A stretch of DNA of 64,000 nt, from assembly GCA_028023455.1 (NCBI GenBank), contig JAQFVV010012987.1:186001-250000 (forward strand), given 5' to 3'. A program made the position numbers and the translations under genes. A model generated the notes under the pieces. It saw only the letters and a list, made by a program, of their open reading frames with translations. It was not told where the DNA came from and searched no databases. Below, piece by piece: positions 10,612 through 23,044 of the stretch (within the stretch, counting starts at the first letter, position 1; every line of letters starts with the position of its first letter). This stretch comes from Epiperipatus broadwayi. Lineage: Eukaryota > Onychophora > Udeonychophora > Euonychophora > Peripatidae.

Positions 10612-11212
10612 TGAAACAGTTACTGCTGTTACTCATAAGATATTCAGAAGCACCCCTACCCATTTAAAAACATCTAGCNNNNNNNNNNNNNNNNNNNNNN
10701 NNNNNNNNNNNNNNNNNNNNNNNNNNNNNNNNNNNNNNNNNNNNNNNNNNNNNNNNNNNNNNNNNNNNNNNNNNNNNNNNNNNNNNNNNNNNNNNNNNNN
10801 NNNNNNNNNNNNNNNNNNNNNNNNNNNNNNNNNNNNNNNNNNNNNNNNNNNNNNNNNNNNNNNNNNNNNNNNNNNNNNNNNNNNNNNNNNNNNNNNNNNN
10901 NNNNNNNNNNNNNNNNNNNNNNNNNNNNNNNNNNNNNNNNNNNNNNNNNNNNNNNNNNNNNNNNNNNNNNNNNNNNNNNNNNNNNNNNNNNNNNNNNNNN
11001 NNNNNNNNNNNNNNNNNNNNNNNNNNNNNNNNNNNNNNNNNNNNNNNNNNNNNNNNNNNNNNNNNNNNNNNNNNNNNNNNNNNNNNNNNNNNNNNNNNNN
11101 NNNNNNNNNNNNNNNNNNNNNNNNNNNNNNNNNNNNNNNNNNNNNNNNNNNNNNNNNNNNNNNNNNNNNNNNNNNNNNACGTAAAAAAAGGTTGTATGGC
11201 GGTCCGGTTACA
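10612..11212 (+). repeat. 3' LTR of element A, interrupted by the gap
   Basis: 10612-10678 matches the first 67 bp of the 5' LTR, with a few substitutions. 11179-11212 matches its last 34 bp. The middle is replaced by N. If the two LTRs were equal, about 2.66 kb should lie between these flanks, not 500. Confidence 0.85.
10679..11178. other. Assembly gap (500 N)
   Basis: Exactly 500 undetermined bases, a conventional placeholder length. It falls inside the LTR copy that should contain the 122-bp and 131-bp arrays, which is a likely cause of the assembly failure. Confidence 0.98.
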
Positions 11213-11519
11213 ATATATATATATATATATAACAGTGTTGTTGTATGTATGAATGTAATGTGCATACTGTATATAAATTTAAAGTACATGTATAATACAG
11301 ATAAAAAATTTAAAAATTAATATATAACTCTCAAAGTATTAACATTTTTCTTAAAACTGTGTAATTCTTAAGCTCTCATCGACTTGAGTTCTGATGAAAA
11401 GGTATAATAAACATAAACTAATTAAATGCACTATGATCCTGGCAATGTTTTGCTGTAAGTTGGCTCAGTGCATTTAATTAGTTATTACATTGTAGAGATG
11501 TCTTCCCATCCTTGCATAT

Positions 11520-11910
11520 GTATTAAATAGATTATGTCCTGTACATGTGGGGTTCAGATTGACCTTGGGTCAGCATGGGTCTGACAAGAATCTCAGCCTC
11601 AGGGTGGCCTTCGAGCATTCCATCATCAGATTTTCAATTGGATGGACGGTTGAAGAGTTGGAGTGTGTAGTAGATTGGAGTCGGTCCATTAAAGTATGAA
11701 GATTGTCTATCTTAATATATATCTGAGCACTTATAGTATATATGTGTGGGAGATGATAATCTGGACCAACTGATGATTGCTGGTTTAGCATGAAATACGT
11801 ATATTGGTGATTATTTATCTTTTCAGCATATATGTGCTTGAGTGTATCAGGGTTATTAGATAGAGTGGAGAGTGGTGGGATGTGTAAAAGTCTGTGCTCA
11901 TATACCTATA
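11520..11910. repeat. R1-family repeat (copy 2)
   Basis: It contains the R1 core segments GTCCATTAAAGTATGAAGA, GATAATCTGGACCAACTGAT and GGTGATTATTTATCTTTTCA. It also has a partial inverted left portion (AATTGGATGGACGGTTGAAG and nearby). It is more diverged than the copy at 63405. Confidence 0.55.
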
Positions 11911-14900
11911 TATTATTTAGTTTATGTTTATTATACCTTTTCATCAGAATTCAAGTCAACAAATGTTTAAGAATTTAAAATATATATATAGTAACATTGT
12001 TAATATTAATAAATTGAAAAAACACACTTATAAATATATTGATGGAAGTTTCCTCTTTTTATAATATCTTTAATAGAAGATTCTCTCTTTTTTTTTATTA
12101 TCATATATAAGGCCCACTTTTGAGTAAGACTTGTTTTTTTTTTTTTGCTAAATCAATAATTTTCAAATTCTTCTTTAAAGAAATTACTTCACAATATGTT
12201 TTTGAATCCTGACTCTTGATTTAAAAAAAAAATACAGTATTTTACTGAAGATGTACAGAAAACTTTTTGAAAAAAAAAAAAAAAAAACGGAAGAAAAAAT
12301 TATTCCATATATAGTATTTAAATGGCAAGAAAACATGATTACAGTACATAAATTCGTGTTTAGCAAGGGGGAAAAAAGGCTGCTACCATATGAAATTTGA
12401 AAAATTTAATACATTTTTAAATTTTATTGTTTATATTATTTATTTGTTTACATTTTTTTGTTTATTTACATTTATGTTAGTCAATCCATATAAATTATTA
12501 AAAATATATATTTAATTTATATTGTTATTAAATTGATTCTAACATCATTTTATATTTACCAGTCAATTTTGTATTCTCATTCCAAAATGCTTTAATTGGG
12601 CATATATGATTGCATTTAGAAAAGAAAATAGGATGGCCATTCTCATCTCTTAAAACGTCTCCATCTTGTTTTCTGGAGTTTGAGATTTTCCTGTATACTT
12701 ACTATAACATGAGAGAATCAGCTCATTTCAAAGGCTGATTACCTTCTAATTAAAAATTAACAATGTATATTGTAAATTTATTGTTAAATTCTATTAAAAA
12801 GGAAACATAAAACTTAAAGATAATTCAATCTGACTATAGATAATTAAGGATAATTAAAAAATTAAGTTGAAAAAGATAAACGGGGAAAATTGAAGATTAA
12901 TAGCAAATTATTAGAGAAAGTAAAAACAAGAAAACAAGAGAAGGTCTTTTAAGAATAGTTGTTCTTAGGGGAGGGGAACTGTAAAAGAAAAAAAGAGAAC
13001 AAACAATATCTTCGGAGAACCGAACTGCACAAACAGCAATGGATAACTTAAAAAGATCGCAATTTTAGCTTATAAAGCATTATACGTTATCTAAACAGAC
13101 TGCTGTTGTAAATATTTATCAGTACTCCACAAAATAAACTACAATGTCAAAATGATATGCTATGTCATTATAATGTGTTCCAGTTAGGATCTGAAAGACA
13201 TACCCTTATACACTTCAAAAAGTATTTAAAAAGGAGTCCAGGAATGGAAGAAATCTGAGGACAGTTTTCTGACTGTGAGAGAAGTGTTTCTCACCAACTG
13301 CACTTGTATAGCTTGCATATTTAAGCAACAGATCTTCTAAAAAAAAAATCCAACGAGAATCAATCAACAGAGACTCTAATATCACAAACAAGACCCAAAC
13401 TTATCCATCAGCAGTAAGCTACTAAATCGTGTATATGCATATAGGTAAGAGTCCTCAAAATATAAATTTTATGCAGATATTTTAATACTTGTGATTAGGA
13501 ATGTAGATATTTTCTTTTAATTTTTTTATTGTGGGAAATTGATGTAATTTAAAGCTGATATACATGTTTTTTAAATGGATGTGTATATTTAATTGTCTCA
13601 TTTACAGTTAATCTTCAATGTATTTTTTTTATTATTACTTTAGTCATCAGGTAATAATGTCAGTAATTCCGAAATCAACCTGAGATTATCTAAAATAAAT
13701 AAAGTTTGTTTTTGTTTAAATTACTTACTTAGTTGTCTGTGCAATATTCTTTCAAGAGATTTATCTCCAATGTGTACATAGCCGTCTATGAGCGATCTTG
13801 ATCATTCATGATTTGAGTTAAGCAAAGCAGGGTTGTTGCTATGAGAACTGCGAGGATGACACCAGAGGACAATATATTTATATGTATCTTTTTTAGAAGA
13901 AAGTGGCTTTCTGAAGTAGGGTTAATGGCTTTCAACTCCTGTCAATCAAATAATTCATTATGAATGAATGTCAAATGAGAGTCTCTGAGGTAGGATTTAG
14001 TGTATGACGATCATGAAATATATACAGAGTACTTTATGCATAACCTTTAATCATCATCATTAATATTCATTTTTGATTAAATTTAATTATTTGTATCAAT
14101 TAATCTTTAATAAACTGATAAAATGCTTATTTTTTAAAAAATGATTCGGTTATATGTCAGAAGCTTTACCTGCACGTTAGTGTGTGAATACATATATTAA
14201 TCATCAGTATAAGTTTCATTATCGTCATCATCAAGAAGGTCATTACCCCTACATTATATATATATTTTCATAACCATATATGGAAGGCTTAGCGATATAA
14301 TTTAAAGTTGAATTTTTATTTGACTTGATTCTATAGACCTGACCGTTATGCATTGTAGATTTATTTGATATATGTATATATGAGTGTGTGTTTGTGCGTG
14401 TAATGGTTGTAATATAGAATTATATACATATATAGGCAAATAGTTATTAAATATTATATCACAACTATCTATCTACAAGTATTAATACTACGAGTCATCT
14501 TTCTCTATACATATATTTTACAAATAGTCGAATTTGGCATGATGGGCGATGTGTTAAAAATTGATGTTTGTTAACGTACATACACTTTTACAAGTTTACT
14601 TTTAATTTATTACATTATCCCTTGTGATGCAATATTTGCTGTTTTAAAAGGTGATTTAAAAATGAATAGAAATGGTGTCCATCTAGACAGGAAAATAGTG
14701 TTATATCATATTAAGTATTGATATAATAAGTTTTAAAGTAGAGATACGAATTAACAAATTTTAAAAATTAGATTAGTTAAACTACGTTCAGTTCAAAAGT
14801 GATAATTATTACACACGTATACACACATATATATTATGTTTTTTAAAAAAATTTAAATGTAGTCTTAAGAAAAAATTTTTTACTATAAACTTTAACTGAC

Positions 14901-15319
14901 ATACAGTTAATTATTAAAGAGGAAGTCAATCTCAGGTAATACGCTATTTCTTGAATATTATAAATCTCCACAAATATATATATATTTAGCCAATATTGCT
15001 TCATTTCTGAAAAGTAAAAAAAAAAAAATGCGTGTCCAATTTATTTCAAATACTAGAATTCAAACTCGTACTTGATTTTTTTTTTTTTAAATATTTTATA
15101 CAAATATCCATTACCTGTACATTTGTTATATGAATATAACAGGAAAATATTTCACTCCTTCTCATCTGTGCTGGTTTTAAAATTAATTATTAATTTTAAT
15201 AATGTATATACTTTGTTGATGATGGAGAGGAACCTATAATTTTAAAGTAATTAATTCTTTTGTAGTTAGTCCAAAAATTTAATTGGACAATTATTATTAC
15301 ATTACAATCAGCTTTTATA
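11911..15319. other. Decayed intergenic DNA with no gene seen
   Basis: A long AT-rich stretch with poly-A/T runs. A slightly more GC-balanced part near 13780-13880 shows no conserved open frame. I see no rRNA or tRNA. Confidence 0.5.
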
Positions 15320-15840
15320 TAATATAATGAGAAGACGTGTTATTACTACAGGTAAAAAGCAGGAGACATTTGAAATAAAAATAGTATTAAACAAGGATAT
15401 TCATGGCTCCAACAATGTTTTCGATTTTCGGCAGTGGTCCTTGAAACATTAAGATGCAAACAGAATTTACGGTGAAATTTTTAATTAGAATGAATTAAAA
15501 GTGAAAACAAAAATATCTTGGATTTTGTGTTTTCAGTATGCTGATGATTGTATTATTATAAGCAGTTCAACAGAAGATCAGAGTGTGATTTTAAAAATTA
15601 ATGGTGAAAAAAATAAACTTCTTTATTAGCCAATGATAGAAGATAAATTTTTTAGAAAGGTTTTTCTTGGATGGTTATCATCTTGAGAATATAAACCAGT
15701 TTAGATATCTTTATAATTTTATAAATAGAAAAATGGATCAGTTTTTGAGATGCAGCTCAGGCTTCAATATAGTGGAAAATAACTACTGCACTTAAATGAT
15801 CAATAATTTATTGAATAAAAGTTTCATTTCAGGTTGCTCC
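15320..15840 (+). pseudogene. LINE reverse-transcriptase fragment (decayed)
   Basis: Reading plus-strand frames piecewise gives a GKKQETFEIK-like segment (RT region before the …GVKQG… block). The RT catalytic box reads FQYADDCIIISSSTEDQ, with YADD at 15537-15548. A weak INRKMDQFLRCSS-like segment follows. Stops and frameshifts interrupt it. It is of the same type as the fragment at 38120-39010, so both derive from one non-LTR family. No ends or tail are visible. Confidence 0.6.
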
Positions 15841-18460
15841 AGAAAATTTTTAAAAATACAATGGCAATATCATAACACCAATCAATATGTTTTTTTTTTT
15901 TTTTGCTGGATAAAGATACCAGTCCATTGTTATAAAATCACATCTTTGTTGGACTGTATGTGTAAAACAAATAACCAATACAAGATTTTCTAAAATAGTG
16001 TTTTATGATAAACATGAGCATGGTTTTCAGGGAGAAGTAAACCATGCTTACATTATAAGGATTATTTCAAAGACTTTCTAAAGGTGGGCATTTATTTCCA
16101 TTGAAAAAAATTGATATAGAATAGAATATATTGAAGAGTACAATTAGACACGATGTTGAAGTATTTCAGAAAAATAAATTTTCTGCAAAAGAAACTAAAA
16201 GACAACATTGCAAAATATCTATTAATTAAAAAAAGTGGGTCAATATGTTTTATATATGGATGTATTTACATTTTACAGATTAATTTGTTCAATTATCAGG
16301 AAAACTCATCTCTATGGTTGTGATGTATCTCATCTTCAAATACTGGATTTATCAAAATTCATACAATAAACACAACAGATTGTTTTTTTTAGTTGGAATG
16401 ACCATACTTGCTTAAGAATGGTTGATAATAATATTTATGGTTATTATTTTGACTTATTTACAGCTAATAAATCTTGTTTCCAAATTATAGCTACTTTTCT
16501 GAAAGATGCAAATGACATTTATGCTTGTCTAAAGAAAAAAATTAATGTAAGATCTAAAAATGCTCGATTCTGAAAATGAATTTGTTAAGAACAGAGATGG
16601 GGTATAATGTTCAATCCTTTGACATAGTATGAATATTCAGCACATAACATTATTCTTATTACAACTGATTTTTGTATTTACTAAGGAAGATATTCCATTG
16701 ACTATAATATATAGCAAACTATGAAATTTGAATAGTTGATCCACATGAAATAACCAGGATTACAAGCAGTTAAAATAAAAATGAAAAACATATACTGTTT
16801 TTTTTTAATTTGTGCCTGATTATGACTCTTGTATACTTTATGTTGAAAGTTTTGTGCATTATTATTATTTAGATATATTTTGTAGATCTTCAATGCTATT
16901 CAATTATAACTGTTATTAGTCTTTAAAAACGTTTGTCTTTGACGACTTCCAGTCGTCATCCCTGTTTGGAAAAAAATCTAAATTGTTTCTTTCTCTATCT
17001 CTATATTATAGTTTTCATCAAATAGCCAAGTAATGCCCCCCTCCCCCTATCTTTTGTAGTTTTTATAAATGTATTAGGGATACTTATTTTGTCACTTTGT
17101 TTTTTGCAGTAATGAGTTTCATTTTTGGTTTGATAAAAGATTGTTAGAGTAATTATTATATGATAATTTGTTTAATTAAATTAATATAAATAATGAAATG
17201 ATTTACTGCTTGGGAGTTTATAAGAAAATCGAATACCGGTAATGATAAAATTGGGCACAATCCACGAACCTGCCATTCTATTATTAAACAAAACAATGCG
17301 TGACTTTAATTAAATTGTTTACATTTTGAGTACAATAATTAAGTTAAACAATATAAAATATATTCAGTTTGTACGTTTTATATATATGCTGTTTATATTT
17401 AATTCGATGTATCAAAATTGTGTTATTAAAATATTTTAGAGGGTTTTTTTATGGTTATTTAATTCATTATTTTTTGTTCTTATCTTAACATCAAAGGTTA
17501 TTATTCTTTTATTCTTTGTAATATTGTCTTTGATATTCTTAAATTATCAATGCTTTTAAAATTTATTTCAAGGTTTTTTTTTAATACATAAATATAATTT
17601 CCTTTTTTAAAAGTACATTAATTTTTGCAATGTAATTTTCACAAGTTTTAATTTGAATTTCTTTTGAAAAATAGTTTTAAATAATTTTCATTAGAGTTAG
17701 TTGTTTGCATTTTAGATTACATGTTTTTTGTAAATTAATTAAAATTAGATATATATTTAAACAGTATCCTAGTGTATCGATATTGCATTTGTTTATCATG
17801 TTTATGACTTGAGCAGAGCCAGGCCTCAGACTGAAGCCACGCATTTGGGAAGGGGGGAGAGCTGCACTTTCAAATTTTTTATAAAAAATTGAGAACTTTT
17901 AATGTCTCAAATGTATTGATACAAAACTATTTAATTAAATTTATATTGTTTCTTGGTATTTTTATAATTTGCAGTACTGGTAATAAGAAAAGATATATGG
18001 GCAATGATAATGGATAGTGGCAAATATAAGAAGCATTCAAAAAATTAACCAGCAATGTAGATAAAAAGGCATAACCAATTTCAAACTGATATAACACTTT
18101 GTATACGTATTGTGTAGTACTGTCTCAAATAACTGATAAAAACAAAGATTATAAGTTTTTTCAATAAAAAAAATTTTGTTGCAAATATTTTGGAGTCTTA
18201 CTAATAACTTTCTTTGAAGACCTTATAAAATCTCCATCCCCCTTGAGTTTAAATACAAACCAAAGTAATCCTAGTTTCCAATCAGGCTTAGGACTTTTCT
18301 TCCAATAATCAGATATTAGCCAGCCTACTTCTGTCCAATATTTGTCATAAATGAGTATCCTAGCTACAGGATAACTCTATGAGTTTATATCACACAAGTA
18401 TAAAGTTTGTTTTGTCACTCTCTCTGAAATATTTTGTCAAAGATGGATATATATATATAT
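15841..18460. other. Decayed intergenic DNA
   Basis: Possible further LINE remnants cannot be confirmed. A (TA)n tract at its right end (18448-18460) is the target of element B. No gene was found. Confidence 0.45.
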
Positions 18461-20422
18461 TGTGAGAGTACCATATGAGCCTCACCTAAAACAATTTGTG
18501 TTTCTTTGTGAATTTAACTGTGCCTATATCGAATCAACAGATATAAATAACATACACCTATCTTAAGCTTTTCATATATCAGCTATATACATAAACTAGT
18601 TAGTATTAAAAGAATAATTCTAAAAATGAATAATTCTAGTTTATTTATACACACACATAGATAAATGTTTCTAACTAATAGTATTTTTTTTATTAACATA
18701 AAACTTGACATTTGACAAAGCCTTAAGTCAACATTGCATTTTTATCAGTTGAAACAAAGGAAATAAACGTTTGGGGTTCATTACAAATTGTATATTTTAA
18801 ACAATAGAGAGCGTGCACATGATTATGTGATATGCTTGCAGAAATTAATCCAGTATAAAAATGAACTAATATTGTTATAACAATAATCTTCTATTTAGTT
18901 ATCAAGGCAAGAACTACGTCTGTAAATTTAAATGTGTTCGAATTTAGAACACATTTAAGAAAAAAAGAAGATTCACTATTTTTAAAACTGTCTTCAAGTA
19001 ATTAATTTACTTACTCTTAATATTATAAAGAACTATAAAAAAAATAATCGTTGAAATTGACAAGGTTATAAGAGTTATCAACGTCTTCGAAATGAGCTTT
19101 CAAAATATATATTTAAGAAGACAAAAATTTATAAAGATGTTCTTTGGCTAGACAATTTATGCCAAGGATTTCTGCTGATGTTTTAAACCTGAACATGTAA
19201 ATTTATTCCTACTCAATGCCTAAAATATAATCATCATAATTCTCATTTAAAAAGCTGCCTTAATAATGGAGTATTATATTGAAGAAGATGTTAAATATTT
19301 TACTATGCAAATATTTAAAAGAATGAATATCTGGATTGCCTCTTCGAAGGATGATCAATGAACTTTATGTTTCAACATTCATCGTCATTTTATTTCATCT
19401 AAGGAGGGATATAAAACCATTATTCTTTCTCATCTTGGATTACTTCATTGTGTATTTTAATAACTCTTAAACTTTATTTCCTTTGTGGATAATTATATTT
19501 ACGTGGAAATTATTTCGTATATTAATTTGATTTTAACAGAATAAGTGGAGAACTGATAAGATGAACATTTTATTTTTATTTATTTAATAAAATTTAGATG
19601 TTGATATTTTGATATATGCTCTGATGAAAATGATGGCTGACTAAGGTAAAAGTTTTTAAATTATTTCAATTTGGAAGTAAGTTTTATTATATTCCAAATT
19701 GAATCTTACCTGACAATTAACATAATTTCTTTTTAAACATACATAACTAATATCAGAATACATTCTATTATTAATCTAGTGTGAATGGATGTTATCTTAT
19801 ATAGACATATAACACACACTGAATCATTTTAATGACACAATATGTAGATTTATAATGTATCATGTGTATTATTTATTATACACATGATTTTAAATTATAT
19901 ATATGTAAATGATTACATTATGTTTTTTCTGAATGTTAAATAGTTTATTATTGTATTTAAATATAAGCACAGATTATAATTCTAAATTTTAATATTTTTA
20001 TTATTTATGTGATAATATTTTTGTTTCTATTACGGATTAAAATGTGTTAAACTTGATTTTAAAATTAAACAGGTCTCGTTTGTTTATTTTATTTAGTCAT
20101 TTTATAAAACCAATAATTATAAATATACATACTCACGCATATATATGTTGAATCAACTTAGTGATTTAATATTTATAAAAAAGTTATATATAGCTTATAC
20201 TAAATTTATCATTACTATGGGATATTTGTGGAAATGCCTGAAGAGAGTCAATTGCAATTTCTACTCTGAGCTCGAATTCCGAGAGTAATGAGGTTATTAA
20301 TAGAGGAGTGGATTGGATTATATTTTAAATCACATCATCCATGGCATTCTATAAGAAGACTCAAAGTCCGACTATAGTTAGATGCGACTTCCTCGAGTCC
20401 TGAAAAGGATCGTCCCGTTATA
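18461..20422 (+). repeat. 5' LTR of element B
   Basis: Matches 23930-25891 along its full length with point changes and small indels. A TATA-like GATATAAAAC lies at 19409-19418. It carries an internal short palindrome (TGTGTTCGAATTTAGAACACA). A single CA separates it from the PBS. Confidence 0.93.
19410..19416 (+). promoter_or_regulatory. Candidate TATA box in LTR B
   Basis: TATAAAA follows GGAGGGA in a less AT-monotonous context. A candidate start region TCTCATCTTGG lies about 25-35 bp downstream. It is conserved in the 3' LTR at 24877-24883. AT-rich sequence makes chance TATA matches common. Confidence 0.35.
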
Positions 20423-20424
20423 CA

Positions 20425-20443
20425 TGGCGCCCATACTTAAGGC
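20425..20443 (+). other. PBS-like site of element B
   Basis: TGGCGCCCATACTTAAGGC. The first nine bases match the tRNA-Lys-type PBS of element A and the rest has drifted. The parent tRNA is uncertain. Confidence 0.5.
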
Positions 20444-20784
20444 ATGAAACAGTAGTTTTCCATTAGTTAAATCCATAGTTTAAAAAAAAAATTATATGAG
20501 TATGTTGTGAATTGGTAAAAACACTGAATAATAAATAATAGAGACCTTGAAATAAAATAAACCGTAATAAACAGATAAATCAGTTGCTTTAAAATAAATA
20601 AATAAATAAATACTATTGGGCATTAAAATATATATTATAACAACATCTTATAAAAGTAGGAAAAATAGAATTACATTTAAGGGCATAAACACAGCATGAA
20701 ATCTTATGGCATATATTAAATTATTACTTTGAAAAGAAAGTAACTTATATTTATATATAACTTTAAATTTTTTTTTTTTCATTA

Positions 20785-21225
20785 ATGATAATTAGAAGTG
20801 GGAAAAAGCTAATAATAATGGAAGTAAAAAGTTTTGAAGAATCTTTAAGCAATAAAGATAGTGAGATAGAAATTACTTCAATTAGTAATGAACAAGGGTC
20901 TTTGCCTAGTCAAACATCTGGGGAGTCTGTAGCTGAACATGACCACTTCTCACAGACATGTCAAGATGATGGAATGACCATTGAAGCACCAGAAATTGAG
21001 GTAGCTGAGGTTACAGAGAATAAGTGGACATGGGAAGAAAACTTCCACAAGATGGAAACAACTATGAACAGACACTTTGATGATATATTAAAATTATTAA
21101 AGCATATGATGGAAAAGGAGCAACAATCTCAGAAGAATCCTGAGGGCAATGTGTCCCTCATGAAGATCGAAATTACCTTGAATAAGGCAACTCCAGACAA
21201 AGTGATGACTAATGTGACTGAGTAA
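20785..21225 (+). CDS. ORF1 of element B, Gag N-terminus-like
   Basis: 146 codons from ATG at 20785. The start MIIRSGKKLIIMEVKS aligns in pattern with element C Gag (MFLRSGRYLSDMNKES). It is acidic and Ser/Glu-rich, with a helical stretch near residues 97-118 (FHKMETTMNRHFDDILKLLK). It then ends where element C's coiled-coil and capsid would continue. There is no capsid motif, zinc knuckle or enzyme motif. The unknown ORF follows after 43 bp in another frame, open upstream of its ATG, so the two may once have been one reading frame. It is probably a truncated Gag that acts as an assembly or RNA-binding partner; that role is inferred. Confidence 0.55.
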   Translation: MIIRSGKKLIIMEVKSFEESLSNKDSEIEITSISNEQGSLPSQTSGESVAEHDHFSQTCQDDGMTIEAPEIEVAEVTENKWTWEENFHKMETTMNRHFDDILKLLKHMMEKEQQSQKNPEGNVSLMKIEITLNKATPDKVMTNVTE

Positions 21226-21268
21226 TCAGATCAGTAGAAATGATGAAGCCATCAACCAAATATCTACC

Positions 21269-22642
21269 ATGATTAAACCCCAGTTTAGTAAAAAGGTGCT
21301 GACTGTTAGGACACACCAGACTGAGATCAACCCAAGGACCCAAATTAATGAAAAAAAAACAACTGGCACAGGTATCCAAATTTTAACACCTCCAATAAAC
21401 TCCACAGAAATGAACCATGAGAGAGATAATATTGAGGTAAATGCCACAGTTTCTGAACATGAAGTGGGAGTTAAACTGGAAAATAAAAAACTTCACAATA
21501 AAGATACTATAGTCAAAGTTGGAAATGAAATTTTATGTGGTAAACCTTATCATTGGCATGACTGGTGTATTATTTGTGATCAATGTAGTCTGTACATTTG
21601 GAATAATGCTATAGTTTTAAGGTTGTCCTATTTTAGTATGGGATGGTTCCTATTCATTATGGATGGAAAATTTACTACTATGTTCTCAGCTGGCAATACT
21701 AAACATGATTCCAATGATGTAGGAAGCTATGAACAGTGTTTAGGTAGATTGCAGAGTGCACATAGTCAAGTTAAACCTCATACTCCTAGTCAACCTATTC
21801 TATCTTCATCTGGTTCAACATGTTCACTCATTGGAGATTGGTTTTTTATATCTAAAAAAGATGATGAGATGATTATCCACCACTCAAGTGAACCTCAACA
21901 AGCCATTATCTTACAAAAGAATATGCCTGGTTTTATTTTTGTAACTAATAATGGCACTAAACATTCTTTTATTGCTAAAACTTCACTTGCCCATGAATCT
22001 TCTATTGGTTTGACTCTTCAAGTTTCCAAAAATAAGATAGAAAACCATTCTATCAATCTTAATTTGGGAAAAGTAATCCCAAAAACATGTCAGAGTGACA
22101 CTGATTTATATTTATTAAACTTGTCCATGAATAATATGGAAGCAGAAAGGTTATGTAACCAAGAGATGCAAGTAAATGTGAGCATCTTATGTTCAGAACA
22201 TAAAGTTTGTTCTGAATATAAAGTTCATGAATATAGTAGTAGAATTCAAAGAGAATTACTATGTGTTCAAAAGCTTACCGCAGAAGAAGATTGTCATAAT
22301 AGGCAATCAAAATTTAAACATAAAATTTGTAATCATGATAATTACATCCAGAGAAAGCTTTTAGCTATTAAAAGGATAGTTAGTGAAGAAAACTGTCTCT
22401 TTATGAAAGATGATCGCATTAAAGCAAGAGAAATTCATAGATTTGATCATCTTACAAATACGTCATGGGACATAATATGTTTTCATAAACAAAAGGATGT
22501 CCAAATCATAGAGAATTATCAAGTGATGTTGGGAACAGCCACATTAGACAGTAATAGCCAAAAAAGTTCACATTACCATAAGTTATGCAATACGTATGAA
22601 GGTCCATTTACATTTATTAGGCAAATGAATACTAATGTCTAG
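21269..22642 (+). CDS. Unknown 457-aa protein of element B with integrase-tail-like end
   Basis: I do not recognise this protein. It is an uninterrupted ORF from ATG to TAG, occupying the place of pol in a young LTR element. A Cys/His cluster near residues 90-107 (CGKPYHWHDWCIICDQC) contains H-x2-C-x2-C-x2-C, the spacing of the middle of a LIM zinc finger, but the first C-x2-C pair and the last pair are not evident, so this is only a hint. Residues of about 320-400 hold an imperfect duplication (RIQRELLCVQKL…EEDC and YIQRKLLAIKRI…EENC). The end, YHKLCNTYEGPFTFIRQ, closely resembles the GPY/F region of element C integrase (YHKFCQQYAGPYAIVKQ) at protein and nucleotide level. There is no signal peptide. 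No RT, protease or DDE residues are present. It may be a rearranged pol/gag remnant under constraint or a new accessory protein. Confidence 0.6.
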   Translation: MIKPQFSKKVLTVRTHQTEINPRTQINEKKTTGTGIQILTPPINSTEMNHERDNIEVNATVSEHEVGVKLENKKLHNKDTIVKVGNEILCGKPYHWHDWCIICDQCSLYIWNNAIVLRLSYFSMGWFLFIMDGKFTTMFSAGNTKHDSNDVGSYEQCLGRLQSAHSQVKPHTPSQPILSSSGSTCSLIGDWFFISKKDDEMIIHHSSEPQQAIILQKNMPGFIFVTNNGTKHSFIAKTSLAHESSIGLTLQVSKNKIENHSINLNLGKVIPKTCQSDTDLYLLNLSMNNMEAERLCNQEMQVNVSILCSEHKVCSEYKVHEYSSRIQRELLCVQKLTAEEDCHNRQSKFKHKICNHDNYIQRKLLAIKRIVSEENCLFMKDDRIKAREIHRFDHLTNTSWDIICFHKQKDVQIIENYQVMLGTATLDSNSQKSSHYHKLCNTYEGPFTFIRQMNTNV

Positions 22643-22985
22643 AAAAAAAGTAGCATGTAATATGGGACAGACTTCGAAAGTTGCAGACTTGAAATGTGAA
22701 ATGGTTTTTGTGCAAATGGATGAATCCTAATATGATTTTCCATAAAGGGAAAATTAAATTAATGTATATATGTATATAAATAAGTGAAGTAGATATTAAT
22801 AAAAAAAAATGTATCAAGTTAACCAAAGTATGAAAAAAAAAAAATACAGGTTTATTAGAGTACAAGTTATGGTTATAAATGCAAGTCCATTATTATATAT
22901 TTTGATATGGATATATATTAAAATTTTTTTTTATAATTTATTGTAATAACAATCAGCATTAAGCCAATGTACATGTGCTTTCTGG

Positions 22986-22987
<2 letters not shown>
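22643..22987 (+). other. Noncoding spacer in element B
   Basis: AT-rich sequence between the unknown ORF and the microsatellite. No homology to element C was recognised. Confidence 0.5.
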
Positions 22988-23016
<29 letters not shown>

Positions 23017-23043
23017 TATATATATATAAAATATATATAAAAG
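22988..23043. repeat. (TA)n microsatellite at a pol deletion junction
   Basis: A nearly uninterrupted TA tract. Sequence alignable to the element C integrase C-terminus begins right after it (about 23045), so it marks the boundary of lost pol sequence. Confidence 0.85.
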
Positions 23044-23044
23044 C

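Larger units (their letters stand above)
5496..11212 (+). mobile_element. LTR element A, non-autonomous Ty3/gypsy-like
   Basis: The 5' LTR starts TGAAACAGTTA and ends GGTCCGGTTACA at 8261. The same start recurs at 10612 and the same end at 11212. The internal part is only about 2.35 kb: PBS, leader, a short charged Gag-like coding region, and a purine-rich tract before the 3' LTR. No capsid, protease, RT or integrase motif was found. ATAT immediately flanks both ends within (TA)n tracts, compatible with a 4-bp target duplication that the repeat makes ambiguous. The plus strand is sense, like elements B and C. Confidence 0.85.

Noticed and set aside
10598-11320. ORFs crossing the N run on both strands
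   Set aside because: Undetermined bases were read as open. The real flanks are noncoding LTR ends.
21541-21600. Calling a captured host LIM-domain gene in element B
   Set aside because: Only the H-x2-C-x2-C-x2-C portion fits. The first and last zinc-ligand pairs are missing, so the motif is too weak for a gene-capture claim.
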